Positions 17,401-25,919 of a stretch of DNA of 64,000 nt are shown here, one piece after another. Within the stretch, counting starts at the first letter, position 1; each line of letters opens with the position of its first letter. Position numbers and translations under genes: made by a program. This DNA is from an uncultured Pseudomonas sp. (lineage in GTDB: Bacteria; Pseudomonadota; Gammaproteobacteria; Pseudomonadales; Pseudomonadaceae), in NCBI RefSeq assembly GCF_946886105.1, contig NZ_CAMPHV010000010.1, positions 77,787-141,786 on the forward strand. The letters are read 5' to 3'. A model generated the notes under the pieces. That model did no database searches and was not told the DNA's origin. It worked only from the letters and a program-made list of their open reading frames with translations.

Positions 17401-17664
17401 AGCGGGATCGTAGCCGCCCGTGCCGCCGACTCCGTCGTTGCCGGCAACGCCGGTGATCGGTTCGATATAGATCACCGCGGCGCCGATCGTGGGCCAGGCT
17501 ACCAGCCCGCTCATCAAGGCGGCGGAGATGGACAGCGAGAGTCTTTTGCGACGGGGCTCGACGTTTGTGCGTTCGGTTGCCGGCATCCGGGCTGGCATTA
17601 ATTGCGGACAATGTTCTACGCCGCGCGCGATCGCTCGCGCCCGCTTCTGCCGGATGCAGGTCAT
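14458..17664 (-). CDS. type V autotransporter with beta-helical passenger
   Basis: A 1068-residue autotransporter. An extended basic N-terminus leads into a signal peptide (LSLSISAALMSGLVAWPTIG, cleavage near residue 61). The passenger, about residues 62-790, is built of repeats such as 'LTVNGNTRI', 'TVFNGATDL' and 'ITFNGDTSI' that fit a beta-helix. The outer-membrane barrel occupies about 800-1068 and starts after 'SLRHLRERSRRQSVAQASVWAKA'-like linker residues; it ends in an aromatic residue (LRHNW). There is no RGD or obvious protease triad. The start is uncertain: inner ATGs at 17598 and 17586 remain possible; 17664 has a weak GGGGA site. Confidence 0.85.
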   Translation of the reverse strand: MTCIRQKRARAIARGVEHCPQLMPARMPATERTNVEPRRKRLSLSISAALMSGLVAWPTIGAAVIYIEPITGVAGNDGVGGTGGYDPAYDVNFIDGASRYSFVDGDSIELEAIDRDLVAVSIGSGNPPVALDVAGGGRLDLSASRGESSIRGTAIGILNDGNTLTVNGNTRISARARDADFGGGLGNSAQAVFARGGSTTVFNGATDLHAHTQGFARAVWVMGRSNVVFNGPTTILAESRGTLDAVYNSDGGTITFNGDTSISALSIWPSDNAHAIYNDNVNTRLTVNGNLSLTTVAMGSTAFGVRNQGDMEVFGDATVNVRGPRSTHGIANTHRSAWMRWHGDVDVLVRSEGPENGYTPFGRPSGLSNDRSPGAVMTFDGAVSVDVASETETYGLVSTGLIEFTSPTAPVSFTVANVCNPPDHPSCDDADVYGIRNFGTVNVAGGLTVSTTAGRTGTAYSIWSVPLDIQDASVTVNQAGGQRVQLDGDIATATDPVNGNTGSVNVNFDTADSWLRGLVGGVQNDIGYSVGRADLSLANGATWTPQGSGTLSNDFGSGSLAMGDNGVIDMAGYWGSFTPGAIPAHGYRTLRINSSTGDATVSLADGARFQLLSDITGQSGTAGADKIVFGSGISSFSASGTQGVSIVYDPVLDDNSWVDATAIRNGRTILAARPIEIVDASAAAGGTATFAAAAGLDGEWSGTYEGDLVRFAYSPQVALSADGKKIVLTGITIQGSESGAVPDVVQVPGGVSGGGAPLGLRPSETVLSAADAADSVVDLWHNSGQASLRHLRERSRRQSVAQASVWAKADSGELSADTAYSRDYRQNYNGLTVGADRSFTRDATSGSIGFSVAQVRSTANYEQGKGELEGTTLGIYSGWSADSGPYLLLGADASLLENSYHARDSENREIAGKYRTQAARTYAEGGYPFELTNGYYIEPQLGLSVGTMRGSQHTTRNGVKIDQDRLVSSVARAGVEIGKTLQGPGINGGLYVRASALRYLGDNLAINASKDGGNIAPDTAERKGTGSEFVLGGDVGLGNTRLFIEASAATAVDAQRNWTVQAGLRHNW

Positions 17665-17890
17665 CGGGTTCCCCAGGTTCTAGAGTGCTATGGCCGTGTG
17701 GCCGAGTTGGCGGACGGTCGCCAAGTCGTTCCGCTGGAAACTAGCACGCTGATTCCCTGCGCCGCGCGGCTTTTCCCGACCAGGTTGCGTTTGTGTGAGC
17801 GATCGCACTCGAGGGCGGCGCGGCAGATCACGCTACGCCCGGCGCCTATGGCGCGGGCGTTGGAACAGCGCCGATGAATGGCGCCGTCGG

Positions 17891-18979
17891 CTACTTCCTG
17901 CTCAGCAGGACGCCGCTTTCCATATGGTGGGTATAGGGGAACTGGTCGAACAGCGCGCAGCGGCTGACCCGGTGGGTGTCGCTGAGCTGGGCGATATTGG
18001 CGGCCAGGGTTTCCGGGTTGCAGGAGATATACAGGATGCGCTCGAAGCGTCGGGTCAGTTCGCAGGTGTCCGGGTCCATGCCGGCGCGCGGCGGGTCGAC
18101 GAATACGCTGCCGAACGCATAGCTCTTCAGGTCGATATCGGCCAGGCGGCGGAACGGTCGCACCTCGTTGAGCGCTTCGGTCAGCTCTTCGGCGGACAGG
18201 CGCACCAGGCTGACGTTGTCCACGCCGTTATCGGCCAGATTGGCCAGGGCGGCATTGACCGAGGATTTGCTGATCTCGGTGGCCAGCACCTTGCGCACCC
18301 GGGTGGCCAGCGGCAGGGTGAAATTGCCATTGCCGCAATACAGCTCCAGCAGGTCGTCCTGACGTTCGCCCAATACCTCGTAAGCCCAGCCGAGCATCTT
18401 CTGATTGACCTCGCCGTTGGGCTGGGTGAAGGCACCCTCCGGCTGCCGATAGCTGAAGGTGCGCCCGGCGACTTGCAGTTTTTCCTCGACGAAATCCTTG
18501 CCGATGACGATGCGTTTGCCGCGCGAACGGCCGACGATACCGATCTGCAGCTCAGCCGCGAGCTTCTGCGCCTCGGCGTGCCAGGCGTCGTCCAGCGGGC
18601 GGTGGTAGCACAGGGTGACCAAGGCGTCGCCGGCCAGGGTGGTGAGGAATTCCACCTGGAACAGCTTGAAGCTCAGCGCTTTGTTGGCTTGCCAGGCGGC
18701 TTTCAGGCGCGGCATCAACTGGTTGATCCGCACGCTGGCGATGGGGAAATCCTCGAAGAAGATCGGCGTGTGCTTATCGCCGGCCTCGAACATCGCGTAG
18801 TGACGGTCTTCGCCTTCGCGCCACAGGCGGAACTCCGCGCGCAGGCGGTAATGCTCGCGCGGCGATTCGAAAACTTCGGGCTCGGGCGCGGCGAAGGGCG
18901 CCAGCAACTCGATCAGGCGCTGCTTCTTTTCGGCGAGTTGGGCATCGTAGCGGGCGGGGTCGAACTGGGAACGGCTCAT
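17891..18979 (-). CDS. trmA: tRNA (uracil-5-)-methyltransferase TrmA
   Basis: A 362-residue TrmA, close to the E. coli length of 366. It has the SAM motif '[16 protein letters not shown]' (shown here as [13 protein letters not shown]), 'VDPPRAGMD', the catalytic Cys in 'ISCNPETL', and the C-terminal '[14 protein letters not shown]'. It methylates U54 of tRNA to ribothymidine in the T loop. The frame is open far upstream, but the ATG at 18979 begins the family-typical sequence. It lies 80 bases after the purine permease gene on the same strand. Confidence 0.95.
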   Translation of the reverse strand: MSRSQFDPARYDAQLAEKKQRLIELLAPFAAPEPEVFESPREHYRLRAEFRLWREGEDRHYAMFEAGDKHTPIFFEDFPIASVRINQLMPRLKAAWQANKALSFKLFQVEFLTTLAGDALVTLCYHRPLDDAWHAEAQKLAAELQIGIVGRSRGKRIVIGKDFVEEKLQVAGRTFSYRQPEGAFTQPNGEVNQKMLGWAYEVLGERQDDLLELYCGNGNFTLPLATRVRKVLATEISKSSVNAALANLADNGVDNVSLVRLSAEELTEALNEVRPFRRLADIDLKSYAFGSVFVDPPRAGMDPDTCELTRRFERILYISCNPETLAANIAQLSDTHRVSRCALFDQFPYTHHMESGVLLSRK

Positions 18980-19059
18980 GGAATACTCGGATATTTCGGT
19001 CGTAAAGGCGGGTGAAACCGGGTTCACTCGCCTTTGTACAGGTATACGCGCGAATCTTA

Positions 19060-20352
19060 TCAGGCGAACCAGCCCAGCTTGATCACGAACAACACCGACA
19101 AGACCACCAGCGCGGGGTTGAGCTCGCGTGCGCGGCCGGCCAGTAGCTTGATCAGGGTCCAGGCGATAAAGCCGAAGGCAATGCCGTTGGCAATCGAGAA
19201 CGTCAGCGGCATGGCCAGGGCGGCGACCACCACGGGGGCGGCGACGGTGAGGTCGTCCCAATCGATCTGCGCCAGGCTGCTCATCATCAGCACGGCGACG
19301 AACAGCAGCGCCGGGGCGGTGGCGAAGGCCGGTACGGCGCCGGCCAGCGGGGCGAAGAACAGGCTGAGCAAAAACAGCAGGGCGACCACGCAGGCGGTCA
19401 GGCCGGTGCGCCCGCCAGCGCTGATGCCGGCTGCCGATTCGATATAGCTGGTGGTGGTGCTGGTGCCCAGTGCAGCGCCGGCCATGGTCGCCGTGCTGTC
19501 GGCCATCAGCGCGCGGCCGAGGCGCGGCATCTTGCCGTCCTTGTCGAGCATGTCGGCCTTTTGCGCGACGCCGACCAGGGTGCCTGAAGTGTCGAACAGG
19601 TCGACGAACAGAAAGGCGAAGATCACGCTGAGCAGGCCGATATCCAGGGCGCCCATGATGTCCAGTTGCAGCAGGGTCGGCATCAGCGACGGCGGCATCG
19701 AGACCACGCCACCGAGCTGCGACAGACCGAGCAGAATCGACAGCGCGGTGACCAGCAGAATGCCGATCATCACCGCGCCGGTGACCTTACGGTACGCCAG
19801 CGCGGCGATCACGAAGAAGCCCAGGCAGGCCAGCATTACGCCGCCCTGGCTCATATCGCCGAGGGTCACCAGGGTGGCCGGGTGGTCGACCACGATACCG
19901 GCGTTCTTCAGCGCGATGATCGCCAGGAACAGGCCGATGCCGGCGGCGATACCGGCACGTAGGGCCAGGGGAATGCTGTTGATGATCCACTCGCGGATCT
20001 TGAAGATCGACAGCGCGAAGAAGATCACCCCGGAGAGGAACACCGCACCCAAAGCCACCTGCCAGGTATGGCCCATGGTCAGCACCACGGTATAGGTGAA
20101 GAAGGCGTTGAGGCCCATGCCCGGCGCCAGAGCGATCGGGTAGTTGGCGACCAGGCCCATGATCGCCGAGCCGATGGCCGCGGCCAGGCAGGTGGCGACG
20201 AATACCGCGCCCTTGTCCATGCCGGTTTCGGCGAGCATGTTGGGGTTGACGAAGAGGATGTAGGCCATGGTCAGGAAGGTGGTCAGCCCCGCCAGCACCT
20301 CGGTGCGCACTGTGGTGTTATGTGCCCTGAGTTGGAACAGTCTTTCCAGCAT
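19060..20352 (-). CDS. NCS2-family purine permease (AzgA-like)
   Basis: A 430-residue inner-membrane permease with about 12-14 hydrophobic segments. It begins with '[22 protein letters not shown]', shown here by its core [15 protein letters not shown], and has '[19 protein letters not shown]' and '[10 protein letters not shown]', all typical of the AzgA/GhxP hypoxanthine-guanine-adenine symporters. The ATG at 20352 has GGAG eight bases before it; the open frame before it is not family-like. It is divergent from the DJ-1 gene. Confidence 0.88.
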   Translation of the reverse strand: MLERLFQLRAHNTTVRTEVLAGLTTFLTMAYILFVNPNMLAETGMDKGAVFVATCLAAAIGSAIMGLVANYPIALAPGMGLNAFFTYTVVLTMGHTWQVALGAVFLSGVIFFALSIFKIREWIINSIPLALRAGIAAGIGLFLAIIALKNAGIVVDHPATLVTLGDMSQGGVMLACLGFFVIAALAYRKVTGAVMIGILLVTALSILLGLSQLGGVVSMPPSLMPTLLQLDIMGALDIGLLSVIFAFLFVDLFDTSGTLVGVAQKADMLDKDGKMPRLGRALMADSTATMAGAALGTSTTTSYIESAAGISAGGRTGLTACVVALLFLLSLFFAPLAGAVPAFATAPALLFVAVLMMSSLAQIDWDDLTVAAPVVVAALAMPLTFSIANGIAFGFIAWTLIKLLAGRARELNPALVVLSVLFVIKLGWFA

Positions 20353-20491
20353 CTGCAACGCTCCGTAACGGCGTGGCGCCGTGAATAATGCAAATCGAAA
20401 GCAAAGCACATCCACGCGTTTGCGTGTGTTTTTGCTGGCGATCCGGAAAAAGGCGCGCATCATATCAGCTCGCCCATAGGGGGTGAATTTA

Positions 20492-20505
20492 TGACCGAAT
20501 GGTCA
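20492..20505. promoter_or_regulatory. TGACC-N4-GGTCA palindrome before the DJ-1 gene
   Basis: A perfect 5+5 dyad, TGACCGAATGGTCA, lies 41 bases before the DJ-1 ATG. The exact reverse complement occurs at 22561-22574 upstream of the MFS gene. The form is typical of TetR-family operators, but the regulator is unknown. Confidence 0.45.
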
Positions 20506-20545
20506 ACTAGCTACAGCAACTTGCATAGGCAAGAAGGAGGCCAAT

Positions 20546-21097
20546 ATGACCACGCGAGCCCTGATCAGCCTTGCTGACGGCGTTGAAGACATCGAATGCG
20601 TGACCCTGATCGACGTGCTGCGGCGCGCCGAGGTCGAGGTGGTGGTGGCCAGTATCGAAGGGCGGCGCATGATCACCTGTGCCCGCGGTACCCGCTTGAC
20701 CGCCGATACCATGCTGGTCGATGTGCTGGCCCAGGATTTCGACCTGATCGTGCTGCCCGGCGGCATGCCCGGCGCCCAGCACCTGGCCGAGCACGAGCCG
20801 CTGGCCGAGAAGGTGCGCGAGCAGGCCAAGGCCGGCAAACTGTTCGCCGCCATCTGCGCCGCACCGGCGCTGGCCCTGCAGCAATACGGCGTGCTCAAGC
20901 AACGGCGCATGACCTGCTACCCGGCGTTCAGCGATCGTTTGAGCGGCTGCACCTTCGTCGACCAGCCCGTGGTGGTCGACGGTAACTGCATCACCAGCCA
21001 GGGCCCTGGCACCGCCATGGAATTCGCCCTGACCCTGGTCGAGCAGCTCCAAGGCAAGGGCAAACGCCGGGAAGTGGCTGAGGCCATGTTGGTCTGA
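20546..21097 (+). CDS. DJ-1/PfpI family protein (YajL-like)
   Basis: A 183-residue protein of the DJ-1 superfamily. The nucleophile elbow is 'AAICAAPALAL' with the reactive Cys near residue 107. The conserved early Glu is in 'GVEDIECVTLIDVLRRA' (shown by GVEDIE), and 'VLPGGMPGAQHL' is present. Relatives act as oxidative-stress chaperones and glyoxalases; reported deglycase activity is disputed. The Shine-Dalgarno sequence AAGGAGG is strong. Confidence 0.9.
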   Translation: MTTRALISLADGVEDIECVTLIDVLRRAEVEVVVASIEGRRMITCARGTRLTADTMLVDVLAQDFDLIVLPGGMPGAQHLAEHEPLAEKVREQAKAGKLFAAICAAPALALQQYGVLKQRRMTCYPAFSDRLSGCTFVDQPVVVDGNCITSQGPGTAMEFALTLVEQLQGKGKRREVAEAMLV

Positions 21098-21122
21098 TCA
21101 CTCCGACGGGGCGTGCGCTTGC

Positions 21123-21189
21123 GTAGCCCGGATGCAATCCGGGAGCGATCTGTGCGGCTACACCTTTCCCCGGATTGCATCCGGGCTAC
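21123..21189. repeat. REP pair, GTAGCCCGGATGCAATCC family
   Basis: Two 21-base arms form an almost perfect inverted repeat around 25 bases, between the convergent DJ-1 and MFS genes. It may act as a bidirectional transcript end. Confidence 0.9.
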
Positions 21190-21224
21190 CGGAGCCCATG
21201 TGGCGCCGACATGGCGAAGCCCCT

Positions 21225-22457
21225 TTATTTATCGTCGATCGGCGCTTCGTGCATCCGGTCGCGCCGCGCCAGGGTCGGGAACAGTTTGATCCACAGACCG
21301 CTGACCACCAGCGCGCCGACCCCGCCGATCAGCACCGCCGGCACTGTGCCGAACCAGGCCGCGCTGACCCCGGCGCGGAAGTCGCCGAGTTGGTTCGAGG
21401 CGCCGATAAATAGACCGTTCACCGCGCTGACCCGGCCGCGCATGGCGTCGGGCGTTTGCAGCTGCACGAAGGCGCCGCGGATGACCATGCTGACCATGTC
21501 CGCCGCGCCCAGTAGCACCAGGGTCGCCAGGCTGAACCACAGCGAGGTGGACAGGCCGAAGGCGATGGTGGCGACGCCGAAGAGCGCCACCGAGATCAGC
21601 ATCGCCGGGCCGACCCGGCGCTCGATCGGCATGCGCGCGAGCCAGATCGACATCAGCAAGGCACCCACCGCCGGTGCCGAGCGCAACAGGCCCAAGCCCC
21701 AGGGGCCGGTCAGCAGAATGTCCTTGGCGAACACCGGCAACAGTGCCGTGGCGCCGCCGAGCAGCACCGCGACCATGTCCAGCGTCACCGCGCCGAAGAC
21801 TTCGCGGCGGCTGCGGATAAAGCGGAAACCGGCGAGCAGCGAGTCCAGCGAGATCTTCTGCTTCAGCGGTTTCTGCTGCGCCGGCAGGCTCAGCATCAGG
21901 CTCAGGGCCACGCCGTACAGCGCCACGCTGCAGCCATACACCCAGCCGGCACTCAGCGCATAAAGCCAGCCGCCAATGGCCGGCGCGATTATGGTGGCGG
22001 TCTGCATCGCCGAGGCGGAGGCGGCCACGGCGGCGGGGAATAGGCCGGCCGGCACGATATTCGGCAGCAACGCCTGGGTCGTCGGCATCTCGAACGCCCG
22101 TGCGCTGCCGAGCAGAAAGGCGATGACGAAGAGGGTTTCGCGGCTGATCCCGCTCAGCGTGCTGCCGAGCAATAGCGCCAGGGCCACCAGACCCTGGGCG
22201 CTTTGGCACAGCGCGGCGACTTTGCGTCTATCGAAGCGATCCGCCACATGCCCGGTGAGCAGGATGAACAGAACCTTCGGCAGGAACTCCACCAAACCGA
22301 CCAGGCCGAGGTCGAGCACGTTGCCGGTGAGGCTGTACATCTGCCAGGCAATCGCCACGCTGAGCATCTGAAAGCCGCTGGCGGTCGCCACCCGGGCCAG
22401 CCAGAAGGCGATAAAAGGGCGATGGTTTCGCAGGCGCAAATTGTCGTGAGCGGGCAT
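21225..22457 (-). CDS. MFS exporter (EntS-like)
   Basis: A 410-residue major facilitator with about 12 membrane helices. It resembles the EntS/MFS_3 group, with 'GHVADRFDRRKVAAL' as the loop 2-3 motif near residue 70 and 'PDAMRGRVSAVNGLFIGASNQLG' style residues (MRGRVSA) at about residue 340. EntS exports enterobactin, but no siderophore genes are nearby, so the substrate is unknown. It shares an upstream palindrome with the DJ-1 gene. Confidence 0.85.
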   Translation of the reverse strand: MPAHDNLRLRNHRPFIAFWLARVATASGFQMLSVAIAWQMYSLTGNVLDLGLVGLVEFLPKVLFILLTGHVADRFDRRKVAALCQSAQGLVALALLLGSTLSGISRETLFVIAFLLGSARAFEMPTTQALLPNIVPAGLFPAAVAASASAMQTATIIAPAIGGWLYALSAGWVYGCSVALYGVALSLMLSLPAQQKPLKQKISLDSLLAGFRFIRSRREVFGAVTLDMVAVLLGGATALLPVFAKDILLTGPWGLGLLRSAPAVGALLMSIWLARMPIERRVGPAMLISVALFGVATIAFGLSTSLWFSLATLVLLGAADMVSMVIRGAFVQLQTPDAMRGRVSAVNGLFIGASNQLGDFRAGVSAAWFGTVPAVLIGGVGALVVSGLWIKLFPTLARRDRMHEAPIDDK

Positions 22458-22560
22458 GGGGTTCGTTTATGGCGGATGGCAGGGGCGCGCGGTGGTCCGG
22501 CGCTACGTTTCCACTCCCATTTGGGAGGAGGGAGTGGCGAAACGGCATTGGCCGCCATTA

Positions 22561-22574
22561 TGACCATTCGGTCA
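22561..22574. promoter_or_regulatory. TGACC-N4-GGTCA palindrome upstream of the MFS gene
   Basis: TGACCATTCGGTCA, 104 bases before the MFS start, is the exact reverse complement of the site at 20492-20505. The two suggest a small shared regulon. Confidence 0.45.
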
Positions 22575-22648
22575 CCTATGGCGTAGGCCCGGCGCGACAA
22601 ATAACCACAGCGTTACGGGCATCGTTCGGCGCTAGGCTTCAAGCATGC

Positions 22649-22662
22649 TTGATCCAGATCAA
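22649..22662. promoter_or_regulatory. ANR/FNR box upstream of cioAB
   Basis: TTGATCCAGATCAA is a perfect match to the TTGAT-N4-ATCAA consensus, 132 bases before the cioA ATG. In P. aeruginosa ANR represses cioAB at low oxygen; the same control is inferred here. Confidence 0.85.
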
Positions 22663-22794
22663 TGCCTGTTTCGGGCAACTCTGCTGGGTCGCCGCCATCC
22701 CCATATAACAAGAACAATCGCACCCAATTGCGCTCCAACATCTTCTGGCGCGCGCACAAGGCTGTGCCCCGAATAACCTGAGTGAGGATGTTAT

Positions 22795-24234
22795 ATGTTC
22801 GGCATCGAGGCGCTGGATCTGGCCCGAATCCAATTCGCGTTCACCATCTCCTTTCATATCGTGTTTCCGGCCATCACCATCGGCCTGGCCAGTTACCTGG
22901 CGGTTTTGGAAGGCCTGTGGCTGAAGACCGGCGAGGGCGTCTACCGCGATCTCTATCACTTCTGGTCGAAGATTTTCGCGGTCAACTTCGGTATGGGCGT
23001 GGTCTCCGGCGTGGTCATGGCCTACCAGTTCGGCACCAACTGGAGCGCCTTCTCGGATTTCGCCGGGGCGGTGACCGGGCCGCTGCTGACCTACGAAGTG
23101 CTCACCGCCTTCTTCCTCGAGGCGGGCTTTCTCGGGGTGATGCTGTTCGGCTGGAACCGCGTCGGCCCTGGCTTGCACTTTCTCTCCACGCTGATGGTGG
23201 CGGTCGGCACGCTGATCTCGACCTTCTGGATCCTCGCCTCCAATAGCTGGATGCACACCCCGCAAGGCTTCGAGATCATCGACGGGCGGGTGATCCCCGT
23301 CGACTGGTTCGCCGTGGTGTTCAACCCGTCCTTCCCCTATCGCCTGGCGCATATGGCCACCGCCGCGTTTCTCGCCACCGCGTTCTTCGTCGGCGCTTCG
23401 GCGGCCTGGCACCTGCTGCGCGGGCGCAACAACCCGGCGATCCGCAAGATGTTGTCGATGGCCATGTGGATGGCCCTGCTGGTGGCGCCGGTGCAGGCAT
23501 TGATCGGCGATTTCCATGGCCTCAACACCCTGGAATACCAACCGGCGAAAATCGCCGCGATCGAAGGCCACTGGGAAAATCACGGCGATGAGCCTACGCC
23601 GCTGATCCTCTTCGGCTGGCCGGACATGGAAGCCGAAGAAACCCGCTTCAAACTCGAAATCCCCGCGCTCGGCAGCCTGATCCTGACCCACAGCCTGGAT
23701 CAACAGGTGCCGGCGCTGAAGGAGTTCGCCAAGGAAGACAGGCCCAACTCGACCATCGTGTTCTGGACCTTCCGGGTGATGGTCGGGCTCGGCCTGTTGA
23801 TGATCCTTACCGGGATCTGGGGCTTCTGGTTGCGTCTGCGCGGCCGGCTGTTCGAGAACCGCACGTTCCTGCATTTAGTCGTGTGGATGGGGCCATCGGG
23901 CGTGCTGGCGATTCTCGCCGGTTGGTTCACCACCGAAATCGGTCGCCAGCCCTGGGTAGTGTACGGCCTGATGCGCACCGCGGATGCCTCCTCCGGGCAT
24001 AGCGCCGAGCAGGTGGGGCTGACCCTGGCGCTGTTCGTGGTGGTCTACTTCGCTCTGTTCGGCGCCGGCATCAGCTACGTGATGCGCCTGGTGCGCAGAG
24101 GGCCGGTGACCGACGAGGGCAAGCAGGAGGGCGCCGGCGGCCCCGGTCGGCAACGCACACCGGCACGGCCGATCTCCGCGGCGGACGAGAGTTTCGAAGC
24201 GGGCGAAAGCGACGAACTGGGCGAGAGGAATTAA
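22795..24234 (+). CDS. cioA: cyanide-insensitive bd-type ubiquinol oxidase subunit I
   Basis: A 479-residue CydA/CioA protein with about nine membrane helices. Haem-ligand His is in 'ISFHIVFPAI' near residue 20 and in 'SFPYRLAHMATAA' near residue 184. The 'GRQPWVVYGLMRTADA' signature is at about residue 383. The Q-loop is short, as in the CIO subgroup rather than E. coli bd-I. It oxidises ubiquinol and reduces oxygen to water without haem-copper chemistry, which gives cyanide resistance. The operon is cioA, cioB (2-base gap) and a small DUF2474 gene, under an ANR box. Confidence 0.93.
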   Translation: MFGIEALDLARIQFAFTISFHIVFPAITIGLASYLAVLEGLWLKTGEGVYRDLYHFWSKIFAVNFGMGVVSGVVMAYQFGTNWSAFSDFAGAVTGPLLTYEVLTAFFLEAGFLGVMLFGWNRVGPGLHFLSTLMVAVGTLISTFWILASNSWMHTPQGFEIIDGRVIPVDWFAVVFNPSFPYRLAHMATAAFLATAFFVGASAAWHLLRGRNNPAIRKMLSMAMWMALLVAPVQALIGDFHGLNTLEYQPAKIAAIEGHWENHGDEPTPLILFGWPDMEAEETRFKLEIPALGSLILTHSLDQQVPALKEFAKEDRPNSTIVFWTFRVMVGLGLLMILTGIWGFWLRLRGRLFENRTFLHLVVWMGPSGVLAILAGWFTTEIGRQPWVVYGLMRTADASSGHSAEQVGLTLALFVVVYFALFGAGISYVMRLVRRGPVTDEGKQEGAGGPGRQRTPARPISAADESFEAGESDELGERN

Positions 24235-24236
24235 TC

Positions 24237-25244
24237 ATGGGCTTCGATCTTTCATTGATTTGGGCTGCGATCATCGCCTTCGGCGTGATGATGTATGTGG
24301 TCATGGACGGCTTCGATCTGGGCATCGGCATCCTCTTCCCGTTCGTCAAAAGCGAGCGCGAGCGCGACGTGATGATGAACACAGTGGCGCCGGTCTGGGA
24401 CGGCAACGAAACCTGGTTGGTGCTCGGCGGCGCGGGGTTGTACGGCGCCTTTCCGCTGGCCTACTCGGTGGTGCTCAGCGCGCTCTACCTGCCGCTGATC
24501 TTGATGTTGCTGGGGTTGATCTTCCGCGGCGTGGCCTTCGAGTTCCGCTTCAAGTCCAAACCGCAGACCCGGCACATCTGGGACAAGGCATTTATCGGCG
24601 GTTCGCTGGCGGCGACCTTCTTTCAGGGGGTGGCGCTGGGCGCCTACGTCGATGGCTTCGAGGTGGTCGACCGGGCGTTCGCCGGCGGTTCGCTGGACTG
24701 GTTCACCCCGTTCTCGCTGTTCTGTGGCCTGGCGCTGATCGCCGCTTACGCGCTGCTCGGCTGCACCTGGCTGATCATGAAAACCCAGGGCCGCCTGCAA
24801 CGGCAGATGCACGATATCGCCCGGCCGCTGGTGTTCGTGGTGCTCGGTGTGACCGGCGCGGTCAGCATCTGGACGCCCCTGGCGCACAGCGCCATCGCCG
24901 AGCGCTGGTTCAGCATGCCGAATATCCTGCTGCTGATGCCGGTGCCGCTGTTGGTGCTGCTCGCCACCTACGCGCTGTTGCGCGCGATTGCCCGCAATGC
25001 CAACTACTCGCCGTTCGTCCTGACCCTGGCCTTGATCTTTCTCGGTTACGGCGGCCTGGGCATCAGCCTGTGGCCGAACGTGATCCCGCCGTCCGTGTCG
25101 ATCTGGGACGCCGCCGCGCCGCCGCAGAGCCAGAGCTTTATGCTGGTCGGCGCGCTGCTGATCATCCCGCTGATCCTGATCTATACCGCCTGGAGCTACT
25201 ACGTGTTCCGCGGCAAGGTCACGGAAGAAGATGGCTACCACTGA
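24237..25244 (+). CDS. cioB: cyanide-insensitive bd-type ubiquinol oxidase subunit II
   Basis: A 335-residue CydB/CioB membrane protein with about eight helices. The family start 'AIIAFGVMMYVVMDGFDLGIG' is shown by its core MYVVMDGFDLGIG, and 'VWDGNETWLVLGGAGLYGAFP' by WDGNETWLV. It partners cioA in the oxidase core. GAGGAA precedes the ATG, and the gene starts two bases after the cioA stop. Confidence 0.94.
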   Translation: MGFDLSLIWAAIIAFGVMMYVVMDGFDLGIGILFPFVKSERERDVMMNTVAPVWDGNETWLVLGGAGLYGAFPLAYSVVLSALYLPLILMLLGLIFRGVAFEFRFKSKPQTRHIWDKAFIGGSLAATFFQGVALGAYVDGFEVVDRAFAGGSLDWFTPFSLFCGLALIAAYALLGCTWLIMKTQGRLQRQMHDIARPLVFVVLGVTGAVSIWTPLAHSAIAERWFSMPNILLLMPVPLLVLLATYALLRAIARNANYSPFVLTLALIFLGYGGLGISLWPNVIPPSVSIWDAAAPPQSQSFMLVGALLIIPLILIYTAWSYYVFRGKVTEEDGYH

Positions 25245-25254
25245 GGGCCGGCCA

Positions 25255-25398
25255 ATGACCGATGCAGAGGAAAAGAAACCGCTATGGCAACGCCTCGGCT
25301 GGCTGCTGGCGCTCTGGACCGGCAGCGTGCTGGCCCTCGGCGGCGTGGTCTGGCTGCTGCGACTGTTTATGCAGGCGGCGGGGCTGGCTACGCCATAA
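25255..25398 (+). CDS. DUF2474 single-helix oxidase-associated small protein (CydX-like)
   Basis: A 47-residue protein: polar start (MTDAEEKKPLWQRLGW), then one transmembrane helix at about residues 17-38 and a short tail. This is the DUF2474 pattern found after cioB in Pseudomonas. By analogy with CydX of E. coli bd-I it may stabilise the haem-binding subunit complex. It begins ten bases after cioB and has GAGGG upstream. Confidence 0.85.
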   Translation: MTDAEEKKPLWQRLGWLLALWTGSVLALGGVVWLLRLFMQAAGLATP

Positions 25399-25411
25399 AG
25401 TCGGACGTTTT

Positions 25412-25486
25412 TGTAGGGTGGATGACGCCTTTTTCATCCACCGTACCGACGCCATGGTGGATCGGTAAAGCGTGATCCACCCTACA
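25412..25486. repeat. nested inverted repeat, GTAGGGTGGAT family
   Basis: Outer arms TGTAGGGTGGAT (25412-25423) and ATCCACCCTACA (25475-25486) are perfect. Inner arms ATCCACC and GGTGGAT lie at about 25435-25462. The same outer-plus-inner design is seen at 46.4 and 48.1 kb. Confidence 0.8.
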
Positions 25487-25520
25487 TTCTGCGCCTGTTT
25501 ATGCAGGTCCGCTGTACAAC

Positions 25521-25919
25521 CTACTGGGATGTCGGGTCGTATGGCCGCACGCTTTCCTGCTCGCTGGCGTCGTTACGCGATACCAGCGCGATCGCGTCGC
25601 TCTCGCTGCTCAGGTTCACCGGCTGATGCGGCACCCCGGCGGGGATGAAAAGAAAGTCGCCCTGCTTGTTGATGCACGATTTCTTCAGGCCATCCCCGTA
25701 GAAAGTCTGCACCTCGCCTTTGAGGATATAGATCGCCGTTTCGAAGCCCTCGTGATAGTGCGGCTGAGCTTTTGCCCCGGCCGGAATAAGCACGATATTC
25801 ATCGAGATGCCGGTGGAGCCGGCGGTTTGCCTGGATATGCCGACGTAGTTCGGCAGCTTCTGCAGCGTGTCGATGGCGACCTCTGGCCGCACTGTGATGA
25901 TTTCGCCGTCGAGATTCAT
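25521..25919 (-). CDS. cupin-domain protein
   Basis: A 132-residue single cupin. Motif 1 is 'AQPHYHEGFETAIYILKGE' (about residues 52-70), with H54, H56 and E60 as likely metal ligands. Motif 2 is 'GDFLFIPAGVPHQPVN', with the fourth ligand His. Similar small cupins are dioxygenases, isomerases or binding proteins; the substrate is unknown. It converges with the cio operon across a repeat. Confidence 0.85.
   Translation of the reverse strand: MNLDGEIITVRPEVAIDTLQKLPNYVGISRQTAGSTGISMNIVLIPAGAKAQPHYHEGFETAIYILKGEVQTFYGDGLKKSCINKQGDFLFIPAGVPHQPVNLSSESDAIALVSRNDASEQESVRPYDPTSQ

Larger units (their letters stand above)
22458..22794. other. 337-base divergent promoter region (MFS gene / cioA)
   Basis: No gene is seen. 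The region holds a TGACC-N4-GGTCA palindrome near the MFS side and a perfect ANR/FNR box near the cioA side. Confidence 0.7.

Noticed and set aside
14467..17601. A 1044-codon open frame on the + strand opposite the autotransporter.
   Set aside because: It is an antisense shadow: low-complexity composition rich in Ala, Gly, Arg, Val and His, no domain, and the minus-strand frame has a clear signal peptide and barrel.
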